Part shown: piece after piece, positions 29,001 through 38,560 of the stretch
Layout: each line of letters opens with the position of its first letter
How positions within the stretch are numbered: position 1 is the stretch's first letter
Source: Shewanella inventionis
Lineage (GTDB): Bacteria; Pseudomonadota; Gammaproteobacteria; Enterobacterales; Shewanellaceae
Direction: 5' to 3'
NCBI RefSeq assembly: GCF_014641855.1
Contig: NZ_BMII01000025.1
Span: 1-64,000 of the forward strand
DNA: 64,000 bases
The notes under the pieces: model-generated
The model's database searches: none
Seen by the model: only the letters and a program-made list of their open reading frames with translations
Told to the model about the DNA's origin: nothing
Translations under genes and position numbers: made by a program

Positions 29001-30661
29001 TAACGACTTACCTCAGCGGTACTTAATCTCGGCCCCTGCTGACTTAAATATAAATTAAGCTGTACTAACGTTTGATTACCGGCAATGCCATCTGGTTTTA
29101 AACCATGTTGGCGTTGAAATGCAATAAGTTGCTGCTCAAGTTCACTATCAAACTGCGTCAACAACCTTGCCGGCCGTTGGTTGACTAATGCCAAGCTGTT
29201 TTCAAGCCATTGCACTTGTGACAAGCTCGAAGTCTGGCCAATCTCACGAGGTAAAACACTATCAGGTTGCCACAAAATTTCGAAGGTGCCGCTAAAATGA
29301 CGATCAAACCAATCTTTATTTACCCAAAATTGTTGCTCACCTAATTGCAATAAAATCTGTTCAGCTTGGCGCTCAACAATAACACCATAAAACACATTGG
29401 CTTGACTGTCTTGCAGGTACACTACCGCAGGATAATTAAGTCGCATAATACTGTGCCAATTCCCCTGCTGTTGATAACAGGCCAATTGTTGTTGCTGAGC
29501 AGCCTGACAGGCAGATAAACCAATAATAGGTTGCTTATTCCAAAGGCCAAATAATCCGGCAAATGCATTGTCGATACTGCTACTTTGTAACATAGCTTGA
29601 CGCAAAATTTGCTGTTCGGCATTCGCAGCTGGCGAAGCTTGTACAGGTTGTTGCACCACAGAATCTGCTACATTGGTGGGCTGGGCATCTTTCATCGTTG
29701 CCGATGGTACAGACGCTGTGGCTTGAGGTAATACAGCAGCGGTCTGGTTATTGCTCTCATCTGCCGTGTGATTAAACCAATAAAAAGATAACCCAAACGC
29801 CAATACCAGGGCTGCGGCGGCAACAAAAGGCCAGCGTTTATCGTTAGAAACATCAATATCGCCAAGCACCTCAATCGCGGCTTGATTGACCATCTTATGA
29901 TCTATCGGCACTTTAACTTGGCCATAGCCCGCCATCAAAGCGCGTTCACACAATAAGTTAGTTAATCGTGGGATCCCCCCCGAATGCTTATGTAATGCAG
30001 CAATGGCCTTGCGGGTAAATAAGGGGTCGTGACGACCCGCGACCTGTAATCTATGTTGCACGTATAAGGCTAGTTCTTCTTTATCTAGTGGCAACAAATG
30101 ATAACGAGCGGTGATCCGCTGTGCCAACTGCCGTAAGTCTTGACGTTTAAGTAACTGTTGAAGTTCAGGTTGACCAATTAAAATAACCTGCAATAACTTT
30201 TTGGTATTGGTTTCTAAATTTGTCAGTAAACGCAACTGCTCTAATACTTCCGAACGCAAATGCTGCGCCTCATCAATAATCAGCACTGTATTACGACCAT
30301 TTTTATGATTATTGAGTAAATACATGCTGATAAGATCAGTCAGCTGCTTGAGGGTTGGGTTTTCTCCATACTTAATTTCAAGTTCATCGCACAAGGTGGC
30401 CAGCAACTCAAGTTCGGTCAGAGATGGGTTAAGAATAAAGGCTGTGTCGGTATTTTCTGGAATTTGCTGTAATAAACAGCGTGACACTGTGGTTTTACCT
30501 GTGCCCACTTCGCCGGTTAGCAATACGAAACCACCGGTTTCACCAAGTCCATAGGTTAAGTGAGCCAGCGCTTCACGATGGCGGTCGCTTAAGAACATAT
30601 AATGTGGGTTAGGCGCAATTGAAAACGGATTATCATTTAATCCATAGAAGGCTTTATACAT
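29000..30661 (-). CDS. gspA: ExeA/GspA: AAA ATPase with peptidoglycan-binding domain
   Basis: 553 residues from the ATG at 30661 (MYKAFYGLNDNPFSIAPNP), preceded by AAGGA; an upstream ATG at 30724 is less supported. The cytoplasmic ATPase has Walker A GEVGTGKTT (about residues 47-55) and Walker B VLIIDEAQH. A membrane helix lies near WPFVAAAALVLAFGLSFYWF (about 274-293). The C-terminus has a peptidoglycan-binding domain (FQRQHGLKPDGIAGNQTL). It works with GspB to assemble the type II secretion secretin. It is divergent from cca. Confidence 0.9.
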   Translation of the reverse strand: MYKAFYGLNDNPFSIAPNPHYMFLSDRHREALAHLTYGLGETGGFVLLTGEVGTGKTTVSRCLLQQIPENTDTAFILNPSLTELELLATLCDELEIKYGENPTLKQLTDLISMYLLNNHKNGRNTVLIIDEAQHLRSEVLEQLRLLTNLETNTKKLLQVILIGQPELQQLLKRQDLRQLAQRITARYHLLPLDKEELALYVQHRLQVAGRHDPLFTRKAIAALHKHSGGIPRLTNLLCERALMAGYGQVKVPIDHKMVNQAAIEVLGDIDVSNDKRWPFVAAAALVLAFGLSFYWFNHTADESNNQTAAVLPQATASVPSATMKDAQPTNVADSVVQQPVQASPAANAEQQILRQAMLQSSSIDNAFAGLFGLWNKQPIIGLSACQAAQQQQLACYQQQGNWHSIMRLNYPAVVYLQDSQANVFYGVIVERQAEQILLQLGEQQFWVNKDWFDRHFSGTFEILWQPDSVLPREIGQTSSLSQVQWLENSLALVNQRPARLLTQFDSELEQQLIAFQRQHGLKPDGIAGNQTLVQLNLYLSQQGPRLSTAEVSR

Positions 30662-30791
30662 TCGACCAAAAATCCTTATTTGAAACTGACGGCTCACGTT
30701 AATGCTTGTGTCATTACTTGTCAAAAGTTAGCCGTGAAAATCTAACTCTGGTAATATTTAAGCCACTTATTATTACACGTTGTGGTACGCC

Positions 30792-32024
30792 ATGAAGATT
30801 TATTTAGTCGGCGGGGCCGTACGCGATAACCTGCTAAAACAAACTGTTGTCGACAAGGATTATATGGTTGTTGGCAGTAGTGTAGAAGAAATGCTAGCAC
30901 TAGGTTATCAGCAAGTAGGCAAAGACTTCCCGGTGTTTTTACACCCCAAAACGCAACAAGAATATGCATTAGCCAGAACGGAGCGTAAAACCGGTAACGG
31001 TTATCAAGGCTTTAGTTGCGATGCCAGCAAAGCTGTAACGCTCGAGGATGATTTACTGCGCCGTGATTTAACCATTAATGCCATCGCCCAAGACGAACAA
31101 GGCACACTTTATGACCCCTACAATGGCGCGGCCGATATTGAGGCTAAAATTCTTCGCCACGTGTCTGCTGCATTTGTAGAAGATCCATTACGGGTGTTAC
31201 GGGTGGCTCGATTTGCCGCTCGCTTTAATCACTTAGGCTTTACTATCGCCTCAGAAACCCTGCAATTAATGACCGACATTGCCAACAGCGGTGAGCTTGA
31301 GCACCTGACGCCTGAGCGCGTATGGCAAGAATGCGATAAAGCACTTAGCAGCCAAAACCCACAGATCTTTTTTGAGGTATTAAGACAATGCCAGGCACTT
31401 AAGGTGTTATTTCCTGAAATCGATTCGCTTTTTGGAGTACCACAACCTGAAAAATGGCATCCAGAAATAGACACAGGTATTCACACATTAATGGTGCTAC
31501 AACAAACAAGCTTGTTAACAGACAATAAAGCGGTACGTTTTGCTGCCCTAGTTCACGATGTAGGCAAAGCCCTCACCCCAAAACAAGATTGGCCAAAGCA
31601 CTATGGTCACGGGCAAAAAGGCTTACCTGTCATTAAAAAAATGTGTGCACGGATCAAGGTCCCAAATGAATATCGGGATTTAGCACTACTCGTTAGCGAC
31701 CAACATCAAAATATTCATAACGCCTTTGAACTTAAAGCAGAAACCATAATCAAATTGTTCGATAAAGCAGATTTGTGGCGAAAACCACAACGTTTGACCG
31801 ACTTATTAACCTGTTGTCATGGCGATATCAGAGGTCGCACGGGGTTTGAACAAGCATCTTATCCACAAGCTGAATATTTACAGCAGTGTTATAAGCTAGC
31901 AGTCCAAGTCGATGTTCAAGTAATCATTGCTGCAGGCCATCAGGGAGCCGCCATAAAAGCCGAATTACAGTTAGCACGAACTCTGGTTGTTAATAACTTT
32001 AAATTACAATTGGTTAAACACTAA
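30792..32024 (+). CDS. cca: Multifunctional CCA-adding enzyme
   Basis: 410 residues from the ATG at 30792 (MKIYLVGGAVRDNLL); an in-frame TTG at 30780 is not needed. It adds or repairs the 3' CCA of tRNAs. Motifs: GGAVRD with DKDY (metal-binding DxD-type site), RRDLTINAIAQ, and LRVLRVARFAARF. A C-terminal HD domain (HDVGKALTPKQDW) marks the multifunctional type with phosphatase/phosphodiesterase activity. Confidence 0.95.
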   Translation: MKIYLVGGAVRDNLLKQTVVDKDYMVVGSSVEEMLALGYQQVGKDFPVFLHPKTQQEYALARTERKTGNGYQGFSCDASKAVTLEDDLLRRDLTINAIAQDEQGTLYDPYNGAADIEAKILRHVSAAFVEDPLRVLRVARFAARFNHLGFTIASETLQLMTDIANSGELEHLTPERVWQECDKALSSQNPQIFFEVLRQCQALKVLFPEIDSLFGVPQPEKWHPEIDTGIHTLMVLQQTSLLTDNKAVRFAALVHDVGKALTPKQDWPKHYGHGQKGLPVIKKMCARIKVPNEYRDLALLVSDQHQNIHNAFELKAETIIKLFDKADLWRKPQRLTDLLTCCHGDIRGRTGFEQASYPQAEYLQQCYKLAVQVDVQVIIAAGHQGAAIKAELQLARTLVVNNFKLQLVKH

Positions 32025-32303
32025 CAAATATGTTACAAAATGCTGTCAGTTTATTTATGATAAAAAGCGAAAAAATGCATTTTTTAACGGTAAATAGGCA
32101 ATAAATCACTAAGATTTATATAAAATCGATAAATAATAATCCTTTTTAGCCTACATACTTGCAATTTTCATTTATTTCGCTATTTTAAGTGAATATTCTT
32201 TTGTTTGCCTATAGCAAATAAAAAAAACTATGACATAATTACGCCGTTGCAAAGGCACACGCCGTTGCACTATTTAACAACCTATATATTAAGGGATTTA
32301 CCC

Positions 32304-32570
32304 ATGAACAAAAAAGTACTGATGATTGCTGGTGTTGCGATGACTGCTTTATTAGGTGGTTGTGCTAACACTACTGCTTTAGAAGAAAGCGTAGCAAACC
32401 TAGGTAACAAAGTTGATCAACTATCAGCAGAAGTTGGTTCTTTAAAGTCTGAGCAAAGCAAGCTATCTGCCGATGTTAAAGGCGCTAAAGCTGCTTCTAT
32501 GGACGCACAAGCCGAAGCTAAACGTGCTAACGACCGTTTAGACAACATGGCTTCTTCTTACAAAAAGTAA
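32304..32570 (+). CDS. lpp: Major outer membrane (Lpp/OprI-like) lipoprotein
   Basis: 88 residues from the ATG at 32304 with AAGGG upstream; the longer upstream frame lacks a signal peptide. The lipobox is LLGGC, so the mature protein begins at Cys about residue 19. An alanine-zipper coiled coil with heptads (VANLGNKVDQLSAEVGSLKS) fills the mature region, and the C-terminus ends in YKK, where the last lysine could be linked to peptidoglycan. The leader is A/T-rich with a CATAAT -10-like element near 32233. Confidence 0.92.
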   Translation: MNKKVLMIAGVAMTALLGGCANTTALEESVANLGNKVDQLSAEVGSLKSEQSKLSADVKGAKAASMDAQAEAKRANDRLDNMASSYKK

Positions 32571-32613
32571 GAATTGCTATTAAAAATTAGCTTATATTAA
32601 TAGGTTGATTATT

Positions 32614-32671
32614 AGGGCTTGATTGTTGATTTACTACCTTGGTAGCTTTCAACATCAAGCCTTAATTATTT
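32614..32671 (+). terminator. Long imperfect stem after lpp
   Basis: GGCTTGAT, GTTGA and TACTACC on the left pair with GGTAGC, TCAACATCAAGCC on the right, with bulges, then TTAATTATTT. A direct repeat TTAATTATTTGTGGC occurs twice just after. This probably ends the lpp transcript. The rest of the gap to rlmA (32571-32869) has nothing recognisable. Confidence 0.5.
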
Positions 32672-32869
32672 GTGGCATTAATTATTTGTGGCGTTAATGA
32701 CTTCTGCAAATGAAACATGTCTAAGCATTACCTCTCAGCACCTGCATTACGACGTTAATCATCTCAATTTGTTACTTTATCTATCCTGCATTATTCAGCT
32801 ATATTCATGACAAACAACCATTAACCAGCCATAAGACTATCTACATATTGGCTGTTGTTAAGCACGTTA

Positions 32870-33709
32870 CTATTGTTGACGTTTTTTCAATACAATCACT
32901 TGCCAATCAAACTCCAGTGAAGATATCGCGGTAGATTTGATTTGATGGATTAACTCATCATTTGCTCGCCATCCAAACACCGACATATCCAATAAAGTGA
33001 ATGCTTGCTCGCCTGTTACAGGTTGAGTGAAAGAGACCTGCTGCAAAGATTCAACTTCAAGCTCATTCGGTAAATTTAGCTGCAATGGCTTTTCGATTAA
33101 ATCTGGATAAACTTGCTGCTTTATTTGCCATAAATGACGAACGCTTGGCTGTAACAACACAATTCGGCCATCATCTTTAAGCACTCTAATGCACTCTTTA
33201 CCCTTTATTGGAGAGTCTAGTACGGTGATCAAATCAATCGACTGGCTTGCAAAAGGGAGCTTCTTCATTGCTGCTAAGATTAATTTTGCCGGAGTTTGTG
33301 CCTTAGCTGCTGCAAATATTGCATTCTCAGCATCGGTTATCCCCCAATGCTCACACACAATCCCTGCCTCGGAGACAGCCGGCACCAATTGACGAAGGTA
33401 GTAACCGTCTGCACATTGATAATCAAGATGCTCAAACGTATGTCGCTCTGTGCTATGTAACACACTTAACAGGCTTGCACCTAATTGGTTAATCAAGGGT
33501 GCAAATAGCCCTGACTCTAACAAAAAATGCCTGGCACGCATTTGCTGGCGCGACAAAACTTGAGGTTTAGTTTTGCTATTACTCAGTAACGGCCAATAAC
33601 CTTGCGCATGTTTATCAAAGTGGTGTTTATTGTCACAATAAAACCCTAACGAAGCTTGGTGTTGTTTTATGGGCGTTGCGCACACTGGACATAATAGCGG
33701 TAGTGTCAT
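32870..33709 (-). CDS. rlmA: 23S rRNA (guanine(745)-N(1))-methyltransferase
   Basis: 279 residues. The N-terminal zinc finger is CPVC with a later CDNKHH (C-x2-C, C-x3-H type). The SAM-dependent methyltransferase core shows as LDYQCADGYYLRQLVP, WGITDAENAIFAAAK and KKLPFASQSIDLITVLDSP, where DADG/G-rich loop residues are partly changed from the common GCGEG. The protein has the RlmA layout, and the E. coli counterpart methylates G745 of 23S rRNA. Confidence 0.86.
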   Translation of the reverse strand: MTLPLLCPVCATPIKQHQASLGFYCDNKHHFDKHAQGYWPLLSNSKTKPQVLSRQQMRARHFLLESGLFAPLINQLGASLLSVLHSTERHTFEHLDYQCADGYYLRQLVPAVSEAGIVCEHWGITDAENAIFAAAKAQTPAKLILAAMKKLPFASQSIDLITVLDSPIKGKECIRVLKDDGRIVLLQPSVRHLWQIKQQVYPDLIEKPLQLNLPNELEVESLQQVSFTQPVTGEQAFTLLDMSVFGWRANDELIHQIKSTAISSLEFDWQVIVLKKRQQ

Positions 33710-33751
33710 CGTTGACCTTTACTCGAAAATTCGATTATCTGAAATAAAAAC

Positions 33752-33778
33752 AAAAAACGGGTCTGATACCCGTTTTAT
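33752..33778 (-). terminator. Terminator after uppP
   Basis: AAAACGGGT and ACCCGTTTT pair around CTGAT. On the minus strand it is followed by TTTTTTG, so it ends uppP before rlmA. Confidence 0.8.
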
Positions 33779-33804
33779 TAATTTAACAACTGCCTAAAAA
33801 TGGC

Positions 33805-34602
33805 CTAAAGGTAAAGCATTCCCAGCAATAAACCACCTAATAATAGGCGATAAATCACAAAGGGTGTCATACCAATCTGGCTAATAAACTTTAAGAAATA
33901 ATGAATACATAAATACGCTGCAATAAATGACACCACAATACCTAGGCTAAGGGCTTGGTAATCAATCAATGCTGGGCTTTCGACTAAATCTTTTGTGACC
34001 AATAAGGCCGCCCCAAAACTCACAGGGATCGACATTAAAAACGAAAAACGCGCTGCGGCCTCACGAGTTAACCCAAGCATTAATGCTGCGGTCATTGTTG
34101 CACCTGAACGCGATGTTCCAGGGATTAATGCCATTGCCTGGGCAAGTCCGATTAACAAGGCCTTTTTCCACCCCATTTGAAACTCATTCAATTGCGCTTT
34201 TGACATGCGATCGGCCACCCAAAGCAATATACCAAAAACGATAGTCGTGATGGCAATCACTAAGGTGTTCCTGAAATGGGTTTCGATAAAATCTTTCGCC
34301 ATAAAACCTGCAATTACAGCAGGAATAGTCGCCAAAATAATCCACCAGGCCAGTTTACTTTCTTGGCTATGAGAGCCAGCCAAACTGCCAAACCAAGATT
34401 TAGCTAGAGTCACAATGTCATGGCGAAAATAAATTACTACTGCAAACAATGAACCGGTATTAACTGCAACATCAAATGATAATCCTTGATCAGACCAGCC
34501 TAAAAGTTGTGACGGTAAAATTAAATGTGCCGAGCTAGAAATCGGTAAAAACTCAGTTAAGCCTTGAATTAATGCCAGCAGAATAACTTGAAGCGTTTCC
34601 AT
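33805..34602 (-). CDS. uppP: Undecaprenyl-diphosphate phosphatase
   Basis: 265 residues, eight or so membrane segments. It dephosphorylates undecaprenyl pyrophosphate to recycle the lipid carrier for cell wall synthesis, and confers bacitracin tolerance. The two signature repeats are [19 protein letters not shown] (residues 11-29) and [13 protein letters not shown] (about 158-170). It is 32 bp from folK on the same strand. Confidence 0.96.
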   Translation of the reverse strand: METLQVILLALIQGLTEFLPISSSAHLILPSQLLGWSDQGLSFDVAVNTGSLFAVVIYFRHDIVTLAKSWFGSLAGSHSQESKLAWWIILATIPAVIAGFMAKDFIETHFRNTLVIAITTIVFGILLWVADRMSKAQLNEFQMGWKKALLIGLAQAMALIPGTSRSGATMTAALMLGLTREAAARFSFLMSIPVSFGAALLVTKDLVESPALIDYQALSLGIVVSFIAAYLCIHYFLKFISQIGMTPFVIYRLLLGGLLLGMLYL

Positions 34603-34634
34603 ATTTGTCCTTGTGGAGAATCACGATTAACGGG

Positions 34635-35150
34635 TTATAAAATCATTGTTGTTTGCAGTTCACTTGGAAAATCAAATTCAATGGGCCACAGCTTTTGACT
34701 TTGTTTGTCAAATGCCTGCCAAAGAGATTGATAACTTTTATGCACTGTTGGGTGGTTTAAATTAGGGGCTATTTCGGCTAATGGCCATAATACAAAGGCA
34801 TTAAATAAAATTTCGCCTCTAGGCAACTCAATTGGTTCATCACAAACCAAATTGTCATACAGCAGTAAATCGATATCTAAGCTTCGCGGGCTAAACTTTT
34901 TTTCACTTTTAATACGGCCATTTGCTTGTTCAATACGCTTAAATGTCGCAACCACGTCAGTAATACTCAACTCAGTTTCTGCAGCTGCTACCATGTTTAA
35001 AAAATTGGTGCCTTTAAACCCAACAGCTTCGCTTTCAAATACTCGAGATAATTGCAAGGAGCCGAAAGAGTCTTGCAAATCAAGCAAGCCTGCTTTGAGG
35101 TGTTGCTCAGGCGAAATATTTGTCCCTAAGCTGATGTAAATACGTGCCAT
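34635..35150 (-). CDS. folK: 2-amino-4-hydroxy-6-hydroxymethyldihydropteridine diphosphokinase
   Basis: 171 residues. It transfers pyrophosphate to hydroxymethyldihydropterin in folate synthesis. The family blocks are YISLGTNISPEQHL at the N-terminus, VGFKGTNFLNMVAA, and the metal-binding SPRSLDIDLLLYD (about residues 86-98). It lies 45 bp after folB on the same strand, so both are likely one folate operon. Confidence 0.94.
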   Translation of the reverse strand: MARIYISLGTNISPEQHLKAGLLDLQDSFGSLQLSRVFESEAVGFKGTNFLNMVAAAETELSITDVVATFKRIEQANGRIKSEKKFSPRSLDIDLLLYDNLVCDEPIELPRGEILFNAFVLWPLAEIAPNLNHPTVHKSYQSLWQAFDKQSQKLWPIEFDFPSELQTTMIL

Positions 35151-35195
35151 TGGCGAACCTAAATTGCTAATACGAAAATATAAATAGAAACACTG

Positions 35196-35549
35196 TTAAA
35201 TACGGCCACGTTCAATCTCCACCCCAACAGAGGTAGCATGAGGAACCGCACCCGGCTTCATTACAACAACTTTAACCCAGGGCACATTGAACTCATCTTG
35301 CAAACACTGGGCAATCATTTCTGCCACAGTTTCTATTAATTCTATTGGTTTTTCAGTGATTAATGCTATCAAACGATTAGACACTGTCTCGTAACACAAA
35401 GCGTGTTGGTAGTCATCGCTTGCTGCTGCAAGACGATTATCCCATGCCATGTCTAAATCAATTAATAATGTTTGATGAAGCTTTTTTTCCCACTCATAAA
35501 TACCAATTACGGTTTCTATGGCTAACTGACGTATGAGCACTTTATCCAT
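35196..35549 (-). CDS. folB: Dihydroneopterin aldolase
   Basis: 117 residues from the ATG at 35549, chosen because AAGGTGG is 10 bases upstream; the ATG at 35561 overlaps that site. It converts dihydroneopterin to hydroxymethyldihydropterin, the step before FolK. Family features: VLIRQLAIETVIGIYEWEK with the catalytic-site glutamate, and the C-terminal VKVVVMKPGAVPHATSVGVE with the active-site lysine. Confidence 0.94.
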   Translation of the reverse strand: MDKVLIRQLAIETVIGIYEWEKKLHQTLLIDLDMAWDNRLAAASDDYQHALCYETVSNRLIALITEKPIELIETVAEMIAQCLQDEFNVPWVKVVVMKPGAVPHATSVGVEIERGRI

Positions 35550-35815
35550 GCAACTATCCACCTTAAACCACTCAAAAAGACCTTAAGATCAGCCTAATCA
35601 AACTTAATTATCAATTATATGCTTAATAATACACATTTGGCCTTTTTCCTAATCAATTTAAACAGTAGGATAGGCGCTATTGTGCAATTAACATCACTTG
35701 AATCAATTTATTTGAGCCAATAATGTTAACGTGAAGACCGCATCAGTAGATACTGAAAACTTCGGCCTAATAAACGAATGCGCGATGATACCCTAAGAAG
35801 AGTAAGGAAACCAAT

Positions 35816-36442
35816 TTGAACACCGTTATTGTCACAATATTGATGATCATCGCCGCGTACTTAGCAGGCTCGATCTCAAGTGCCGTACTGGTTTGTAAAA
35901 TAAGAGGTTTGCCAGACCCTAGAACCAGCGGCTCAGGCAACCCTGGTGCCACAAACGTGCTGCGTATTGGTGGAGGGAGCTCTGCTGCATTAGTGCTTTT
36001 TTTTGACATGCTAAAAGGTGCCCTGCCCTCTTACCTTGGCTACAAAATCGGTCTTGATGCTGCATCATTAGGTTTTATTGCCATAAGTGCTTGTCTTGGT
36101 CATATTTTTCCTATCTTTTTTGGGTTTAAAGGCGGTAAAGGCGTTGCCACTGCATTTGGCGCAATGGCCCCTATTGGTGGCGATTTAGCCCTGTGCCTTA
36201 TTGTCACCTGGATTGTCTTTTTACTGCTTACACGATATTCATCTGTTGCCGCAATGGCAGCAGCGACTTGTGCGCCTTTTTATACCTGGTGGTTAGACGA
36301 TAGGTTTATTCTTCCTGTTGCAATGCTTTCAACCCTGATTCTCATTCGCCATAAAGACAATATTGGCCGTTTGCGTATTGGTGAAGAGTCTAAAGTTTCT
36401 CGAAAAAAATCCATAAAAAAACCTAACTCAACCAAGAGTTAG
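35816..36442 (+). CDS. plsY: Acyl-phosphate:glycerol-3-phosphate acyltransferase
   Basis: 208 residues from a TTG start with AAGGA 8 bases upstream; no ATG in frame fits until inside the first membrane helix. It makes lysophosphatidate from acyl-phosphate and glycerol-3-phosphate. The three cytoplasmic motifs are visible: GSGNPGATN (about residues 40-48), [10 protein letters not shown] (about 103-112), and the later RHKDNIGRL. Five membrane segments separate them. It is divergent from folB. Its last codons form half of a hairpin shared with tsaD. Confidence 0.93.
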   Translation: MNTVIVTILMIIAAYLAGSISSAVLVCKIRGLPDPRTSGSGNPGATNVLRIGGGSSAALVLFFDMLKGALPSYLGYKIGLDAASLGFIAISACLGHIFPIFFGFKGGKGVATAFGAMAPIGGDLALCLIVTWIVFLLLTRYSSVAAMAAATCAPFYTWWLDDRFILPVAMLSTLILIRHKDNIGRLRIGEESKVSRKKSIKKPNSTKS

Positions 36443-36450
36443 GTTTTCAT
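36413..36450. terminator. Bidirectional terminator between plsY and tsaD
   Basis: AACCTAACTC pairs with GAGTTAGGTT around AACCAA, with A- and T-runs outside. It lies partly within the 3' end of plsY and 20 bp from the convergent tsaD stop. Confidence 0.8.
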
Positions 36451-36466
36451 ATCGCTAAGCTCAAGT

Positions 36467-37483
36467 TTAATCAACAGCAGGTAAGGTATCTAAAGGCCAG
36501 CGAGGTTGTCCTTTCACTGACAATGGCTCAATCTGCCCGGCACGTAAACGCTGTAGCCCCGCAAAAGCAATCATGGCGCCATTATCGGTGCAAAACTCTC
36601 CACGAGGATAATACACTTTGCCACCTAAATTGGTCATCATAACCGCCAGTGACTCGCGTAAACGCGTATTTGCACTCACACCGCCAGCAATAACCAAACG
36701 CTTATAACCTGTTTGTTTTAAAGCGCGTTTACACTTAATTGCTAATGTATCTACCACGGCCTCTTCAAAAGCACGGGCAATGTTAGCGCGGGTTTGATGG
36801 TCGTCAGGTTCTGCGGCAATGGTGTTAGCCGTAAAGGTTTTTAAACCTGAAAAACTAAAATCTAGACCAGGCCTGTCGGTCATTGGGCGCGGAAACTTAT
36901 ATCCCACAGGTAATCCTTGTTGAGCCAGTTTGGCTAAACGTGGCCCGCCAGGATAATCTAACCCCATGAGTTTGGCTGTTTTATCAAAAGCTTCACCAGC
37001 GGCATCATCAACAGACTCACCTAACACCTGATAACGACCAATGCCTTTCACTTGCACCAACATTGAGTGGCCACCAGACACTAACAGGGCAATAAACGGA
37101 AATTCTGGCGCGTCATCTTCAAGCATAGGCGCCAGTAAATGGCCTTCCATATGATGAACCCCTACTGCCGGCTTATTCCAAGCGTAAGCTAATGATCGCC
37201 CAACGCATGCGCCCACTAATAAGGCACCTATCAGCCCAGGGCCTTTAGTATAGGCAACACCATCTATTTCATTGAGGCCAGAATTAGCTTCTGCTAAAGC
37301 CTGCTTAATCAGTGGTACGATTTTACGAACATGATCACGAGATGCGAGCTCAGGCACGACACCACCATAGTCGGCGTGCAATTTAACTTGGCTGTATAGC
37401 ACATGCGACATTAAGCCTAATTTATCGTCATACACTGCAATCCCAGTCTCATCACAAGATGTTTCTATACCAATAACCCGCAT
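36467..37483 (-). CDS. tsaD: tRNA N6-adenosine threonylcarbamoyltransferase
   Basis: 338 residues. With TsaB and TsaE it places threonylcarbamoyl on A37 of ANN-decoding tRNAs. Motifs: [16 protein letters not shown] at the N-terminus, the metal-binding HHMEGH (about residues 110-115), [10 protein letters not shown], and [13 protein letters not shown]. It diverges from rpsU, as in E. coli. Confidence 0.97.
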   Translation of the reverse strand: MRVIGIETSCDETGIAVYDDKLGLMSHVLYSQVKLHADYGGVVPELASRDHVRKIVPLIKQALAEANSGLNEIDGVAYTKGPGLIGALLVGACVGRSLAYAWNKPAVGVHHMEGHLLAPMLEDDAPEFPFIALLVSGGHSMLVQVKGIGRYQVLGESVDDAAGEAFDKTAKLMGLDYPGGPRLAKLAQQGLPVGYKFPRPMTDRPGLDFSFSGLKTFTANTIAAEPDDHQTRANIARAFEEAVVDTLAIKCKRALKQTGYKRLVIAGGVSANTRLRESLAVMMTNLGGKVYYPRGEFCTDNGAMIAFAGLQRLRAGQIEPLSVKGQPRWPLDTLPAVD

Positions 37484-37632
37484 AATCTCTCGTCTTCATC
37501 AAAAATATGGCCGCTAATTCTACCTGTGTCAGCATAAATACTCCAATATTTCGGTGTGTAAGCAATAGCGTGTTGATAAATTAATAAAAATGAAAGCATT
37601 AAGGCACCGTCAAAGAGAAAATCAATCAGGGG

Positions 37633-37662
37633 TTTACAAATGGTCGCTGCTCGGTGTAAAAT
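37633..37662 (+). promoter_or_regulatory. Sigma-70 promoter of the rpsU operon
   Basis: TTTACA (37633-37638) and TAAAAT (37657-37662) are separated by 18 bases. Transcription would begin about 135 bases before rpsU. The rest of the 321-bp gap 37484-37804 has no gene; a strong ribosome site AAGGGGTG precedes rpsU. Confidence 0.6.
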
Positions 37663-37804
37663 TCCGCACCATTTTAAATAGCCTTTGGTTTGAGTTGAGA
37701 CACTGCTGTTTAATGTGCTGGCATTTGTTTTTTAACTCATGACAGACAGTGTTGAACTGTAGACTTAGCCAACCAACATAACTACACCTAAGGGGTGATG
37801 GCGT

Positions 37805-38020
37805 ATGCCAATTATTAAAGTACGTGAAAACGAACCATTCGACGTAGCTCTTCGTCGTTTCAAGCGCTCTTGTGAAAAAGCTGGTATTTTAGCTGACGTG
37901 CGTGCTCGTGAATTCTACGAGAAGCCAACTACTGCTCGTAAGCGTGCCAAAGCTGCTGCAGTTAAGCGTTTAGCTAAAAAGCTTTCTCGCGAAAACGCAC
38001 GTCGCGTACGTTTATACTAA
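37805..38020 (+). CDS. rpsU: 30S ribosomal protein S21
   Basis: 71 residues, the usual length. Basic protein: [20 protein letters not shown] at the start and [13 protein letters not shown] at the end. It binds near the 3' end of 16S rRNA and aids initiation. First gene of the rpsU-dnaG-rpoD operon; yqeY is 7 bp downstream. Confidence 0.98.
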   Translation: MPIIKVRENEPFDVALRRFKRSCEKAGILADVRAREFYEKPTTARKRAKAAAVKRLAKKLSRENARRVRLY

Positions 38021-38027
38021 TCTCATT

Positions 38028-38471
38028 ATGAACTTAACCGATCAGCTAAAAGACCAAATGAAAGACGCCATGCGTGCTAAAGATAAAGTGCGCTTGGGGA
38101 CAATTCGTATGGCACTTGCCGCCATCAAGCAGATTGAAGTGGATACCCGCGAAACGCTGAATGATGAACAAGCGATAGCTGTATTAACCAAAATGGTCAA
38201 ACAACGTCGTGACTCGATTGCTCAATATGAAGCAGCCAGTCGCCCGGAGTTAGCCGCAGCAGAAGCTGAAGAGATTCAAGTTATTGAAACTTTTCTGCCA
38301 AAACAACTTACCGAAGAAGAAGTCGCAACGATCATCGATGAGACTATCGCAGAAGTAGGTGCTGCAACCATGGCGGATATGGGTAAAGTAATGGGAGCAT
38401 TAAAATCGAAAGTTCAAGGTCGTGCAGATTTAGGTGCCATTGGTACTTTAATACGCGCTAAATTGAAGTAA
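38028..38471 (+). CDS. GatB/YqeY domain-containing protein
   Basis: 147 residues. YqeY family: the N-terminal helix MNLTDQLKDQMKDAMRAKDK followed by LGTIRMALAAIKQIEVDTRE, and the C-terminal MGKVMGALKSKVQGRADLG. The domain resembles the tRNA-binding tail of the amidotransferase GatB, though GatB-independent. It sits between rpsU and dnaG, a position not seen in E. coli. The role is unknown. Confidence 0.93.
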   Translation: MNLTDQLKDQMKDAMRAKDKVRLGTIRMALAAIKQIEVDTRETLNDEQAIAVLTKMVKQRRDSIAQYEAASRPELAAAEAEEIQVIETFLPKQLTEEEVATIIDETIAEVGAATMADMGKVMGALKSKVQGRADLGAIGTLIRAKLK

Positions 38472-38490
38472 TCGTTTTTTAATGTTGAAT

Positions 38491-38520
38491 AAGCCGTGCA
38501 CTTGCACGGCTTGTTTGTTT
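38491..38520 (+). terminator. Intra-operon terminator between yqeY and dnaG
   Basis: AAGCCGTGC pairs with GCACGGCTT around ACTT and is followed by GTTTGTTT. It is weakly T-rich and probably partial, so it would lower dnaG/rpoD relative to rpsU, as the rpsU-dnaG terminator does in E. coli. Confidence 0.75.
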
Positions 38521-38560
38521 AAATTAGTTGATAAAGTAAATTCGAGAAACATAGCAATCA

